Source: Methylobacterium sp. E-065 (GTDB lineage Bacteria > Pseudomonadota > Alphaproteobacteria > Rhizobiales > Beijerinckiaceae). Taken from it: a stretch of 64,000 bases of DNA. The notes beneath the pieces were generated by a model, which was not told the origin of the DNA, did not search any database, and worked only from the letters and a program-made list of their open reading frames with translations. A program made the translations under genes and the position numbers. The stretch covers positions 1 through 64,000 of the forward strand of contig NZ_JAKSYD010000149.1 of the NCBI RefSeq assembly GCF_022829605.1, written 5' to 3'. Below are positions 1 to 7,795 of the stretch, piece after piece (positions within the stretch are counted from its first letter, which is position 1; the number at the start of each line of letters is the position of its first letter).

Positions 1-428
1 TGCCGCTGGTCGAACTGCGGCGCCTCCTTGTTGAGCACCTTGTCGAAGTTCCAGATCACCGCGTCGGCATCGAAGGCCGAGCCGTCGTGGAACGTCACGC
101 CGTCGCGCAAGTGGAAGGTCCAGACCTTCGGGTCGGCCTTATCGACCTCCCAGGACGTGGCAAGCCCGGGCACCATCTTGCCGGGACGGTCGGCGACGTC
201 GAGCTCCCAGGCGACCAGTGGATCGTACAGGGTCAGGCCGGTGAACTGGTAGCCGCCGGCGCCCCGGTCCGGCTGGCCGGTGGTGAGCGGCAGGTCGGTC
301 ATCGAGATGCCGTAGGTCAGGCTGCCCGGCGTCCCGCCCTGCGCGCCGGCCCGGCCCGGGGCTCCCAAGGCGGCCAGTGCCGCGCCTCCCACCATCAGCG
401 AGCGGCGTGTCGGCTTGATCAGGTCCAT
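1..428 (-). CDS. ABC transporter substrate-binding protein, family 5 (partial, C-terminus outside window)
   Basis: The reading frame starts at an ATG at 428 and runs off the left edge of the window, so only about 142 N-terminal residues are seen. It opens with a twin-arginine-like export signal (TRRSLMVGGAALAALGAP, residues 7-24) ending near Ala-Gly-Ala-Gln. The mature part reads like the start of an oligopeptide or dipeptide binding protein of solute-binding family 5: LTLYDPLVAWE, then LATSWEV, WTFHLRDGVTFHDG and FDADAVIWNFDKV, the usual order of motifs in these proteins. A GAGAG stretch just upstream can serve as ribosome binding site. The role would be periplasmic capture of a peptide or similar solute for an ABC importer whose other genes lie outside the window. 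Family is clear; the ligand cannot be inferred. Confidence 0.85.
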   Translation of the reverse strand, partial: MDLIKPTRRSLMVGGAALAALGAPGRAGAQGGTPGSLTYGISMTDLPLTTGQPDRGAGGYQFTGLTLYDPLVAWELDVADRPGKMVPGLATSWEVDKADPKVWTFHLRDGVTFHDGSAFDADAVIWNFDKVLNKEAPQFDQR

Positions 429-576
429 CGTGTCTCTCGGCTGGAAGCGGATGCGCCGCATGGAGCGGCGCCCGCTCTCCAGGCGCGCAACGGCGTTCTC
501 CCCACCGTGACCCCATGCTGCATACAGTATCATGCACGCATCATGCCCAATTGGGCGGCATCTGGCGGCGCTGCTC

Positions 577-1638
577 TCAGGCCTGCCAGACCTGCCCGGG
601 TCTAAGAGCCAGGAACCGCTCCGGCAAGAGACCGGCGGCTCCGAGCGCCGCGTTCAACGCCTCCACGGGCCGCTCGACGCCCTCATCGGTGAGCTGGAAC
701 GTGCCCCAATGGTGGCCGAGCGCCTGCTCGGCGCCGAGGAGGCGGAAGGCCTGCACGGCCTCGGCGGGGTCGATGTGCTGCGCACGCATGAACCAGCGCG
801 GCTCGTAGGCGCCGATCGGCAGGGTCGCCAGCCGGGGCGGCCCGAAGCGGGTGCGGATGTCCCGGAACAGGGCCCCGTCGCCGAAGCCCGTGTCGCCGAC
901 GTGATAATGCACGCCCCGGGGCGAGGTGATCACGAAGGCGCACCACAGCGCCATCCGCCGATCCCGGACGCCCCGGGCCGACCAGTGGTTGGCCGGTGTC
1001 AGATGGACCTGCAGCCCGTCGCCGAGATCGACCGACTGGCCCCAGTCGCGGGTCTCAACGTGCATCGTGTCGTCGAAGCCGCGCAGGATCGCGTCGTTGC
1101 CGAGCGGCGCGACGATCAGCGGCTGATGCGCCTGCCAGATCCGCGCGACGCCCGGCCCGTCGAGATGGTCGTAGTGGTTGTGGGTGATCAACACCGCATC
1201 GATCGGCGGCAGGTCGGCGAAGGCGATGCCCGGCGGATTGACCCGCTTCGGCCCGGCGAAGCGGACCGGACTCGCGCGCTTGGCGAAGACCGGATCGATC
1301 AGGATGTTCCGGCCGGCGACCTGCACGAGGTAGCTCGCATGGCCGATCAGCACGACCCTCAGGCCGCCGACGCGCTCGGGCGGCCGATCCGCCGGAAAGG
1401 AGCTTGGGAAGCTCGCCGGCCAGGGCTCCCGCGCCCGCTTGGCCTGCCAGCGAAGCACGTCGGGCAGCGATTTGTCGGTCGCCTGGTCCGGCAGGAAGAA
1501 GCGCAGCCCGTCGAAATGGTCCGAGACCGGGCCGCGATAATAGGGGTTCCGACCGCGCCGGTGGGCGGCATAACCGACGCCGCCGAGCGTCATCACCGTG
1601 GCCGCACTCGCGACCGTAAGCAGGCTTCGCCGTTTCAT
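577..1638 (-). CDS. MBL-fold metallo-hydrolase, NAPE-PLD/RomA-like, membrane-anchored
   Basis: 353 residues starting at an ATG. Residues 1-25 form a basic start plus hydrophobic segment, so the protein is probably exported or anchored to the inner membrane. The metallo-beta-lactamase fold is shown by GHASYLVQ (99-106), the metal-binding motif HNHYDH (153-158), His218, Asp249 in HVGDTGFGD and the His pair at 309-310. The spacing and the EPRWFM segment after the metal sites are typical of the phospholipase-D-like branch (N-acylphosphatidylethanolamine hydrolase, RomA/UlaG-like) rather than of class B lactamases. Likely a zinc-dependent phosphodiesterase or lipid hydrolase; the substrate is unknown. 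It is separated by about 60 bases from the next minus-strand gene upstream and has no obvious operon partner of known function. Confidence 0.85.
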   Translation of the reverse strand: MKRRSLLTVASAATVMTLGGVGYAAHRRGRNPYYRGPVSDHFDGLRFFLPDQATDKSLPDVLRWQAKRAREPWPASFPSSFPADRPPERVGGLRVVLIGHASYLVQVAGRNILIDPVFAKRASPVRFAGPKRVNPPGIAFADLPPIDAVLITHNHYDHLDGPGVARIWQAHQPLIVAPLGNDAILRGFDDTMHVETRDWGQSVDLGDGLQVHLTPANHWSARGVRDRRMALWCAFVITSPRGVHYHVGDTGFGDGALFRDIRTRFGPPRLATLPIGAYEPRWFMRAQHIDPAEAVQAFRLLGAEQALGHHWGTFQLTDEGVERPVEALNAALGAAGLLPERFLALRPGQVWQA

Positions 1639-1698
1639 ACCCCCGGAGATGGCGGGTGGCGCGCGCCGGTCAAGTTCTCTGCCTTGCGACGGCGAGCC

Positions 1699-1935
1699 TC
1701 AGTCCACCGCCTCGGCGGCCAGGGACAGGCGCGCCCGGAAGACGACCTTGCCGACGCCGTCACGCACGCAGGCGACGTAATCCTGGCGCTCGACATCCGG
1801 CAGCATGTCGCGAGCGATCGCCGACATGATCCGGGTGACCTTGGCGCGGGCGGCCGGCAAGTCCGGCAGCTCGAAGCCGACGTCATCGCGGACCGGCTGC
1901 GAGCCGTCGTGAAGATCGATGAAGAAGCGAGGCAT
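1699..1935 (-). CDS. DUF6894 family small protein
   Basis: 78 residues, ATG start. It begins MPRFFIDLHDGSQPVRDDVG and continues with a region in which an Ala-rich helix (AARAKVTRIMSAIARDML) is followed by VRDGVGKVVFRARLSL. This pattern (PRFFIDLHDG...D..G.EL.D...A) is that of the DUF6894 proteins that occur in many copies in Methylobacterium and Bradyrhizobium. Function unknown; proteins of this family are small, cytoplasmic and often stand alone, as here. The assignment rests on remembered family sequence, not on a search. Confidence 0.75.
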   Translation of the reverse strand: MPRFFIDLHDGSQPVRDDVGFELPDLPAARAKVTRIMSAIARDMLPDVERQDYVACVRDGVGKVVFRARLSLAAEAVD

Positions 1936-2249
1936 CGGTGCGAAGAGTCTCGATAAGAGGTTCTGCGCGGATATTATTGCTCTGTGTATGGTTAATAGGA
2001 TCTTAAATTCGGGCCTCGATCAATCTGATCGCGCGTCCAATCCACGGTTCACCTAAACCTCACGGTGGGCGGACGGATCCATATATCCGGCTCGGATACG
2101 ACGCGGGTTCAGTCGATCGCGGTCCGCGCGCCAACCCGCCCCGCACAGCGGGCTAAGGGCTACATAGCTTGTCTGTCTCGGCAGAGCGCGCACGCCAGCC
2201 TGAAAACGCACAGGAATGGACAATGAGCGGAGCCGCGCCGGCGACGCGC
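1936..2249. other. Intergenic region, 314 bases, no gene seen
   Basis: Lies upstream of the DUF6894 gene and downstream of the Rieske oxygenase gene, both on the minus strand. The part nearest the DUF6894 start (about 1960-2040) is clearly richer in A and T than its surroundings and is the likely promoter region. No convincing ribosome binding site plus open frame, RNA gene or terminator was found; the open frames here continue antisense into the Rieske gene and have no coding character. Confidence 0.5.
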
Positions 2250-3350
2250 TCAGGAGCGCCAGCGCAACTCCTTGCGCTCCAGTGGGTTCGTGAACGCGCG
2301 TTCGTCGCGGGCCGCTTCGAGCGCCTCGCGCTTCAGGCGGAAATACCATTGCGACGGCAGATCGCCCTGGCCGAACAGCACCATGGTCGGCTTGCGATCG
2401 AGACCGTCCTGCGCCTGCTGGAGCACCTGCTGGTCCTGGGTCAGGAACTGCCGCATCAGCGGGCGGGCGACCGGCTTCAGCAGGTTCAGCGCCGGCATGC
2501 TCCAGTAGAGGGCGTTGGTGAGCAGCGTCCGGTCAGGCGTGAGCGGCGTCGCGAAGGTGTAGTTCGCCACGCGCTTCTCGCCCGCACGGATCCGCTCCAG
2601 GCGCACGCCCGGCAGGCGGAACTCGATCTCGACCTCCGGCACACCCCCGAGCAGCCGGTAGACCGGGGAACTCGTCGTGGTGGCGTGACTGGTCATGACG
2701 AAGCCGTGGGGGACCGGCTGGAAGGTCTTCACCTTCTCGCGGAGCTGCTTCGACGGTCGGAACCACCACGAATCGTGGACGAAGGCGACATGGCCGGGAT
2801 CGACGAGGCTCAGCGTCGTGAGATCGAAGGAAGCCTCGACCACGAGTTCGACCACCAGGGATCCGGCCGGCGTGAAATCGAGCTCGGGTAAAGCGGCGAT
2901 GTCGCCACCGGCCGGGCCGATATGGGGGTTGACCCACAGGAAGCCGGCACTCTCGCGGATCGGGAAACGCTGGACCTGGATGCGCGAGAAATCGGCGACG
3001 TCATGCTCCGATAGGGTCGGGACGTCGCGGCAACGCCCATCCGTGCCGAAGCGCCAGCCGTGGAACGGGCACATGAGCGAGTCGCCGTCGAACCGGCCCT
3101 TGGACAAGGCCATGCCACGGTGGGGGCAACGATCCCTCAGCGCGAAGGGGGCACCGTCCGGGGCGCGGCCGAGCACGATCTGCTCGCCGTTCAGCTCAAC
3201 CGCGCGCAGACCCGCCTTGCTGCCGGCCTTGCCGAGGTTACGGGACTGGCCGACGCAGTACCACGCGTTCCCGAGCGGCTGGCGCATCGCGTCGGGATCG
3301 AGGGCAGCCTCGTCGGCGGGACGCGGCGGGTTGGTGAAGGGCGCGTTCAA
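2250..3350 (-). CDS. Rieske [2Fe-2S] non-heme iron oxygenase, PAO/CAO-like
   Basis: 366 residues from a TTG at 3350; an in-frame stop lies shortly upstream. The only nearby ATG alternative is at 3287, just before MRQPLGNAWYCVGQ, so the first 21 residues are uncertain. The Rieske domain holds CPHRG (Cys75, His77) and CPFHGW (Cys94, His97). The catalytic mononuclear iron site is DPGHVAFVH (Asp184, His187, His192), with a further Asp in LTQDQQVLQQAQ. The LTQDQQVL segment resembles pheophorbide a oxygenase/Tic55-type enzymes rather than biphenyl-type dioxygenases. It needs a reductase, which is not encoded next to it. Likely activity: hydroxylation or demethylation of an aromatic, tetrapyrrole or isoprenoid substrate, not determinable here. 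Divergent from the micro-ORF at 3528. Confidence 0.85.
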   Translation of the reverse strand: MNAPFTNPPRPADEAALDPDAMRQPLGNAWYCVGQSRNLGKAGSKAGLRAVELNGEQIVLGRAPDGAPFALRDRCPHRGMALSKGRFDGDSLMCPFHGWRFGTDGRCRDVPTLSEHDVADFSRIQVQRFPIRESAGFLWVNPHIGPAGGDIAALPELDFTPAGSLVVELVVEASFDLTTLSLVDPGHVAFVHDSWWFRPSKQLREKVKTFQPVPHGFVMTSHATTTSSPVYRLLGGVPEVEIEFRLPGVRLERIRAGEKRVANYTFATPLTPDRTLLTNALYWSMPALNLLKPVARPLMRQFLTQDQQVLQQAQDGLDRKPTMVLFGQGDLPSQWYFRLKREALEAARDERAFTNPLERKELRWRS

Positions 3351-3512
3351 GGCGGCTCGGGCTGCGGGCGGGATGCCCCGTCATACGCCCGCCGGCCGAT
3401 GCGGGAAAGCGCGGGCCCGTGAAGTGCAGATTTCGGGAGGACAAACGGGCGCAGGCGCGGGGCTTCACAAGCCGGCTCGCACCACCTACCTTGCCTTCAT
3501 CCGCAACGAACG

Positions 3513-3526
3513 AAAGGAGGTGATCC
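3513..3526 (+). promoter_or_regulatory. Extended Shine-Dalgarno sequence, 14 bases complementary to the 16S rRNA 3' end
   Basis: The bases AAAGGAGGTGATCC at 3513-3526 are the full complement of the 3' end of alphaproteobacterial 16S rRNA (GGATCACCTCCTTT). Ordinary Shine-Dalgarno sites match 4-7 bases. The GGAGG core ends 7 bases before a GTG at 3528, ideal spacing for initiation. No other gene in this window has a comparably long match. Confidence 0.75.
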
Positions 3527-3527
3527 A

Positions 3528-3599
3528 GTGTCTCATTGTCATCAGCCGTGTGTCTCGGCTCATCGGACCTGGACCGTCGCCTCCAGCGTGTCGTTCTAA
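3528..3599 (+). CDS. Micro-ORF of 23 codons with perfect ribosome binding site
   Basis: GTG start at 3528, TAA stop at 3597-3599. The peptide begins (M)SHCHQPCVSAHRTW and ends TVASSVSF; it has two Cys, three His and one Trp and no membrane segment. It is far below the length usually annotated, but is placed 7 bases after the GGAGG core of a 14-base Shine-Dalgarno match and is followed, 58 bases after its stop, by a strong intrinsic terminator on the same strand. Together these look like a short dedicated transcription unit of roughly 200-300 bases. It could be a small protein, a leader peptide or the visible part of a dual-function small RNA. No function is claimed. Divergent from the Rieske oxygenase gene. 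Confidence 0.55.
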   Translation: MSHCHQPCVSAHRTWTVASSVSF

Positions 3600-3657
3600 G
3601 ACGCGCTAGAGACCCGATTTCGGGACAGTTCCGCCGGACGACATGGTTCGGCAATGG

Positions 3658-3692
3658 AAGGGCCACCCTCACGGGTGGCCCTTCGGCTTTTT
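3658..3692 (+). terminator. Rho-independent terminator of the micro-ORF transcript
   Basis: An 11-base perfect stem (AAGGGCCACCC at 3658-3668 with GGGTGGCCCTT at 3673-3683) closes a 4-base loop and is followed by CGGC and five T (3688-3692). It points along the plus strand and ends six bases before the stop of the convergent coiled-coil gene. On the minus strand the stem is not followed by a T-run. Confidence 0.85.
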
Positions 3693-3697
3693 AAGGC

Positions 3698-4264
3698 TCA
3701 GCGCTTCTGCATCTGGAACAGCGGCTGGGCCAAAGCTTCGGTCCGGGCGCGCCACACGTCGCGCTCCTCCCGCAGGGCGTCACGCTCGGCCACCAGGGCG
3801 GAACGCTCGCCCGCAGCCCGCTCGCGCTCGGTCTGCATCGCTGCGCGCTCGGTCTTGAAGCGCTCACGCTCCGCGCGGATCTCCGCCTGTTCCGCCCGCA
3901 GATCGTCGAGGGAGCCGATCTCATCCTGGATATGCGCACGCAGGGTGCGGATCTCCTCCGCGAGCAGCGCCTGCAGTTGGTCCTGATGCTCGGCCTCCAG
4001 GCGGAGCTTGGCCTTCAGCATCAGGTTCTCGGCCATCAGCTCGGAGATGTCGGCATCCTCGGTCTCGGCTGCCTGCGACGGCCCGGCGGGCGCCACAACC
4101 CGCGGCGACCACGCGGTCTCGGCGGCACCGGGTCCGGCCTTCGGATCCGGGCGCGCTGCGTCGGCCGGGCTGTGAGTCTTCATCGCCGAGAGCCAGTCCC
4201 GAAGCGGCCCGGGCGCGGGGCGGCCGCTGGACTCGGGCGGCAGGGAGCGGGCGGGTTCCGACAT
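3698..4264 (-). CDS. Coiled-coil protein of unknown function
   Basis: 188 residues from the ATG at 4264 (MSEPARSLPPESSG); a longer open frame upstream adds a basic, low-complexity stretch and is less likely. Residues 1-65 are rich in Pro, Ala and Gly and look disordered. From about residue 68 to 183 the sequence is a nearly continuous Glu/Arg/Ala/Leu coiled coil (AEIRAERERFKTERAAM and similar), ending LFQMQKR. No enzyme motif, membrane segment or signal peptide. Such proteins often act as scaffolds or polar/cell-division factors, but nothing here indicates which. Function unknown. Confidence 0.7.
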   Translation of the reverse strand: MSEPARSLPPESSGRPAPGPLRDWLSAMKTHSPADAARPDPKAGPGAAETAWSPRVVAPAGPSQAAETEDADISELMAENLMLKAKLRLEAEHQDQLQALLAEEIRTLRAHIQDEIGSLDDLRAEQAEIRAERERFKTERAAMQTERERAAGERSALVAERDALREERDVWRARTEALAQPLFQMQKR

Positions 4265-4543
4265 GGGGCGGCGTCCTGAACGAATTCGCCTCGTAGACAA
4301 TCGGAACATGCTTAACGATCGGTAAAAGGGGGCGGTCGGCACGACAGAGGCCGCAACCCGGAAATTGACTTTACCGGCCAGCGCGGCTACGCCGCGCGCT
4401 CCCGATCCGTAGCAGATCGACCGATGCCAAGCCGACCGGTCCCGTGAGACCGGAGGTCAACGCCCGACAGCGCGTGTGCGCCCTCGGGCGCGATGAGTGT
4501 TGGCTGATTGGCGATGGCGGGATCCGCCGGCCGAGGCAGTCCC

Positions 4544-4762
4544 ATGACGCGAGATCAAGAAGCGTTGAACATCGAGGACGCGATCAACGAGACCTGCCCA
4601 TGGTCGGGCAAGCCGATCTCGGCCGACTCGCTGACGCTCTACAACGGTGCCGTGGTGGGGTTCTGCAACCCGGATTGCCGAGACAAGTTCGCCAAGGCTG
4701 TCCGCAGCTTCGAGGCCGATCTCCAGGCGCGCCGGGTCGAGCGCGCCGGGCTCGAACAGTAA
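4544..4762 (+). CDS. Small YHS/TRASH-like metal-binding domain protein
   Basis: 72 residues from the ATG at 4544 (MTRDQEALNIED), which has GAGG about ten bases upstream; an earlier ATG at 4508 has no ribosome binding site. The core is CPWSGKPISADSLTLYNG followed by GFCNPDCRDKFAKAV: a Cys-x3-Gly-Lys-Pro turn and an FCN-x2-C-x2-KF knuckle, as in YHS and TRASH domains that bind a metal ion through cysteines. It sits 15 bases upstream of ffh on the same strand and may share its transcript. Role unknown; metal sensing or trafficking is an inference from the domain type. Confidence 0.7.
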   Translation: MTRDQEALNIEDAINETCPWSGKPISADSLTLYNGAVVGFCNPDCRDKFAKAVRSFEADLQARRVERAGLEQ

Positions 4763-4777
4763 GCGCGGGTTCAGAGC

Positions 4778-6352
4778 ATGTTCGAAGGCCTGTCCGATCG
4801 CCTCTCCGGCATCCTCTCGGGACTGACGCGCCGCGGTGCGCTCACCGAGGCCGACGTCACCGCCGCCATGCGCGAGGTGCGCCGGGCTCTGCTGGAGGCC
4901 GACGTCGCCCTCGAAGTGGTGCGCGGCTTCACCGATAAGGTGAAGGAGAAGGCGGTCGGCGCCGTCGTGCTCAAGTCGGTGACGCCCGGCCAGATGGTCG
5001 TGAAGATCGTCAACGACGAGCTCGTGGCGATGCTCGGCACCGATGCCGAGACCGTAGATCTCAACGCCCCCGCCCCGGTGCCGATCCTGATGGTCGGCCT
5101 GCAGGGCTCGGGCAAGACCACCACCACCGCCAAAATCGCCCGCCGCCTCTCCGAGCGCGACAAGCGCAAGGTGCTGCTTGCCTCCCTCGACACCCGCCGC
5201 CCAGCCGCCATGGAGCAGCTCGCGGTGCTGGCCAAGCAGGTCGGCGTCGAGAGCTTGCCGATCGTGGCCGGCCAGTCGGCGGTGCAGATCGCCAAGCGCG
5301 CCATGGAAGCGGCCCGACTCGGCGGCTTCGACGTGGTCATGCTCGACACCGCCGGCCGCACCACGGTGGACGAGGCCCTGATGGCCGAGGCCGCCGAGGT
5401 GAAGGCCGCGACGCGGCCCCACGAGGTGCTGCTGGTCGCCGACGCGCTCACCGGCCAGGACGCAGTCAACACCGCCCGGGCCTTCGACGAGCGGCTCGGC
5501 GTCACCGGCATCGTGCTGACCCGCATGGACGGCGATTCCCGCGGTGGCGCGGCGCTCTCGATGCGCGCCGTCACCGGGAAGCCGATCAAGCTCGTCGGCG
5601 TCGGCGAGAAGGTCGATGCGCTGGAGGAGTTCCACCCGTCCCGCGTCGCCAACCGCATCCTCGGCATGGGCGACATCGTCTCGCTGGTCGAGAAGGCCGC
5701 CGAGACCATCGACCACGAGCAGGCGCTCCGCACCGCGGAGAAGATGCGCAAGGGCAAGTTCGATCTCGAAGACCTGTCCATGCAGCTCGCCCAAATGGAG
5801 AAGATGGGCGGCATCGGCGGCCTGATGGGCATGCTGCCCGGCATGGGCGCGATCAAGAAGCAGGTCGAGGGCGCCAACCTCGACGAGAACATGTTCAAGC
5901 GCCAGCGGGCGATCATCTCGTCGATGACCCCACAGGAGCGCAAGAACCCCGATCTGCTCAAGAACAGCCGCAAGAAGCGCATCGCGGCGGGTTCAGGCGT
6001 GGACGTCTCGGAGATCAACAAGCTCCTGAAGATGCACCGGACCATGGCCGACATGATGAAGGCGATGGGCTCCGGGAAACGCGGGATCGGGCAGGCGCTC
6101 GGCTCGATGTTCGGCCTCGGCGGTGGCGGGATGGGCGGGGGCGGCATGGGCGGCATGCCCGGCCTGCCCCCCGGCATGCCGGAGCCGACGCCGGAGCAGA
6201 TAGCCCAGATCGAGAAGCAGTTCGGCGGCAAGCTGCCGCCGATGCCGCCGGGCCTCGGCGGGGGCGGCATGCCCAAGATACCGGGGCTTCCGGGCCTGGG
6301 CGGTCCGAAGCTGCCGGGTCTCGGTGGGATCATGCCGGGGAAGAAGAAATGA
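4778..6352 (+). CDS. ffh: Signal recognition particle protein Ffh (SRP54)
   Basis: 524 residues, ATG start. GTPase of the signal recognition particle: with the SRP RNA it binds signal sequences emerging from the ribosome and docks with FtsY at the membrane. The N domain is residues 1-95; the G domain has the P-loop GLQGSGKTT (107-115), DTAGRTTVDEAL and TRMDGDSRGGAAL; the methionine-rich M domain follows (MEKMGGIGGLMGMLPGM and onwards). The C-terminus is extended by about 70 residues rich in Gly, Met and Pro ending PGKKK, typical of Rhizobiales Ffh. It is the first gene of a four-gene run with chorismate mutase, rpsP and rimM, whose starts overlap or follow closely. Confidence 0.98.
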   Translation: MFEGLSDRLSGILSGLTRRGALTEADVTAAMREVRRALLEADVALEVVRGFTDKVKEKAVGAVVLKSVTPGQMVVKIVNDELVAMLGTDAETVDLNAPAPVPILMVGLQGSGKTTTTAKIARRLSERDKRKVLLASLDTRRPAAMEQLAVLAKQVGVESLPIVAGQSAVQIAKRAMEAARLGGFDVVMLDTAGRTTVDEALMAEAAEVKAATRPHEVLLVADALTGQDAVNTARAFDERLGVTGIVLTRMDGDSRGGAALSMRAVTGKPIKLVGVGEKVDALEEFHPSRVANRILGMGDIVSLVEKAAETIDHEQALRTAEKMRKGKFDLEDLSMQLAQMEKMGGIGGLMGMLPGMGAIKKQVEGANLDENMFKRQRAIISSMTPQERKNPDLLKNSRKKRIAAGSGVDVSEINKLLKMHRTMADMMKAMGSGKRGIGQALGSMFGLGGGGMGGGGMGGMPGLPPGMPEPTPEQIAQIEKQFGGKLPPMPPGLGGGGMPKIPGLPGLGGPKLPGLGGIMPGKKK

Positions 6353-6684
6353 GCGTGCTCGCGGCACAGGCCGTCGATCCCGAACTCGCGCGCCTGCGCG
6401 ACAGCATCGACAACTTCGATGCCGCGCTGATTCATCTGCTCGCCGAGCGCTTCCGCTGCACGCAGCGGGTCGGCGAGCTCAAGGCCCGAAAGGGGATCCC
6501 CCCTTCCGATCCGGACCGGGAGGCCCGTCAGGTCGCCCGGCTCCGCAAACTCGCGGTCGATGCCAATCTCGACCCCGATTTCGCCGAGAAATTTCTGGCC
6601 TTCGTGGTCAAGGAAGTCATCCGGCACCATCAGTCGATCGCAGCGACGCACGAGTCGGCGACCGACACCGAGAGAAAGTCGTAA
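6349..6684 (+). CDS. Chorismate mutase, AroQ class
   Basis: 111 residues; the ATG overlaps the ffh stop codon (ATGA), so it is translationally coupled to ffh. Chorismate mutase converts chorismate to prephenate, the branch point to phenylalanine and tyrosine. The protein is an all-helical AroQ domain with the expected motif order: [23 protein letters not shown] (helix 1), [20 protein letters not shown] with the catalytic Arg and Lys, and the C-terminal helix [14 protein letters not shown]. No signal peptide and no fused dehydratase or dehydrogenase domain; the partner enzyme prephenate dehydratase is encoded at 43128. The placement between ffh and rpsP is common in Rhizobiales. Confidence 0.93.
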   Translation: MSVLAAQAVDPELARLRDSIDNFDAALIHLLAERFRCTQRVGELKARKGIPPSDPDREARQVARLRKLAVDANLDPDFAEKFLAFVVKEVIRHHQSIAATHESATDTERKS

Positions 6685-6688
6685 GAAA

Positions 6689-7051
6689 ATGGCCCTTAAG
6701 ATTCGTCTCACCCGCGGCGGCGCGAAGAAGCGCCCCTACTACCGCATCGTTGTCGCCGACGCCCGCGCCCCCCGCGACGGCCGCTTCATCGACAAGGTCG
6801 GCGCCTACGACCCGATGAAGGCCAAGGACGATCCGGCGCGCATCGTGCTCGACAACGAGAAGATCCAGAGCTGGCTCGCCAAGGGCGCGCAGCCGACCGA
6901 CCGGGTCCTGCGCTTCCTTGATCAGGCCGGCCTCGCCAAGCGCCCGACGCGCAACAACCCGCAGAAGGCCGAGCCGGGCGAGAAGGCCAAGGAGCGTGCC
7001 GCCAAGCGCGCCGAGAAGGCCGCCGCCCCCGCCGAGGACGCTGCGGCGTAA
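6689..7051 (+). CDS. rpsP: Ribosomal protein bS16
   Basis: 120 residues from the ATG at 6689, four bases after the stop of the chorismate mutase gene. The N-terminus [20 protein letters not shown] and the block [13 protein letters not shown] are diagnostic of small-subunit protein S16. Compared with the about 82-residue enterobacterial protein it carries a 35-40-residue tail rich in Ala, Lys and Glu ([16 protein letters not shown]), a usual feature in Rhizobiales. Followed after 11 bases by rimM. Confidence 0.98.
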   Translation: MALKIRLTRGGAKKRPYYRIVVADARAPRDGRFIDKVGAYDPMKAKDDPARIVLDNEKIQSWLAKGAQPTDRVLRFLDQAGLAKRPTRNNPQKAEPGEKAKERAAKRAEKAAAPAEDAAA

Positions 7052-7062
7052 GGCGCTTCACC

Positions 7063-7743
7063 ATGGCGCGCCGCCCCGCAGGTCCCTCCCCCCGCGACGG
7101 CGGCCGCCGGAGCCGCGTGAACGCCGCGATCGCGCCCGACGCCGCGACTTCGCCCAAGGCGCCGGCCCCGAAGCCGGCCGCCCCGCCCACCGATTCGAAC
7201 CTCGTCCTGTTGGGCGAGTTCGGGCGGGCACATGGGCTTACCGGCGAGGTTCGCCTCAAATCCTACACGGCAGAGCCGCGGGCGATCGCCAGCTACGGTA
7301 CCCTGCTGACCGCGGACGGGCGCAGCCTGACGCTCGCCGAGGTACGCGTCGCCCCCGGCACATCCCCCGACATGCTGATCGCCCGGGTGAAGGGTGTTTC
7401 CGGACGGACTGCGGCCGAGGCGCTGAACCGCGTCGCCCTGTTCATTCCGCGCGACCGCCTGAGCGCCCCCGAGGACGAGGACGAGGTCTATGCCGCCGAT
7501 CTGATCGGCGCCACGGCTTTGGACGAAGCCGGCACGGTCATCGGGACGATCGTGGCCGTCCCCAATTACGGCGGTGGCGACCTTCTGGAACTGCGCCCGC
7601 CGAACGGCGGCGCGACGGCGCTCCTCCCCTTCACCAGGGCCTTCGTGCCCGTGCTCGACGTGGCGCAGCGCCGCGTCACCGTGGTGGCGCCGGACGATCT
7701 GTTCGCGCCGCCGGGCGAGAAACCGACCGACGATCCGGGCTGA
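7063..7743 (+). CDS. rimM: Ribosome maturation factor RimM
   Basis: 226 residues from an ATG at 7063; a GTG at 7117 is a possible later start because the first 45 residues are a Pro/Ala-rich tail not found in most RimM proteins. The conserved part begins [23 protein letters not shown], the N-terminal barrel, and continues with [16 protein letters not shown] and the C-terminal PRC-barrel GDLLELRPP...[13 protein letters not shown]. RimM binds S19 and helps 30S head maturation. It ends the ffh-aroQ-rpsP-rimM run; trmD, normally next, lies 1.8 kb further on. Confidence 0.95.
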   Translation: MARRPAGPSPRDGGRRSRVNAAIAPDAATSPKAPAPKPAAPPTDSNLVLLGEFGRAHGLTGEVRLKSYTAEPRAIASYGTLLTADGRSLTLAEVRVAPGTSPDMLIARVKGVSGRTAAEALNRVALFIPRDRLSAPEDEDEVYAADLIGATALDEAGTVIGTIVAVPNYGGGDLLELRPPNGGATALLPFTRAFVPVLDVAQRRVTVVAPDDLFAPPGEKPTDDPG

Positions 7744-7795
7744 TCTCGAAGCCGGTTTCCGTCGGAAAACCGGCAGCCACTTTTGCGGACCCTGC

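Noticed and set aside
4771-6711. Open frame of 646 codons antisense to ffh
   Set aside because: ffh has all SRP54 motifs; the antisense frame is Ser/Pro/Arg-rich without domains.
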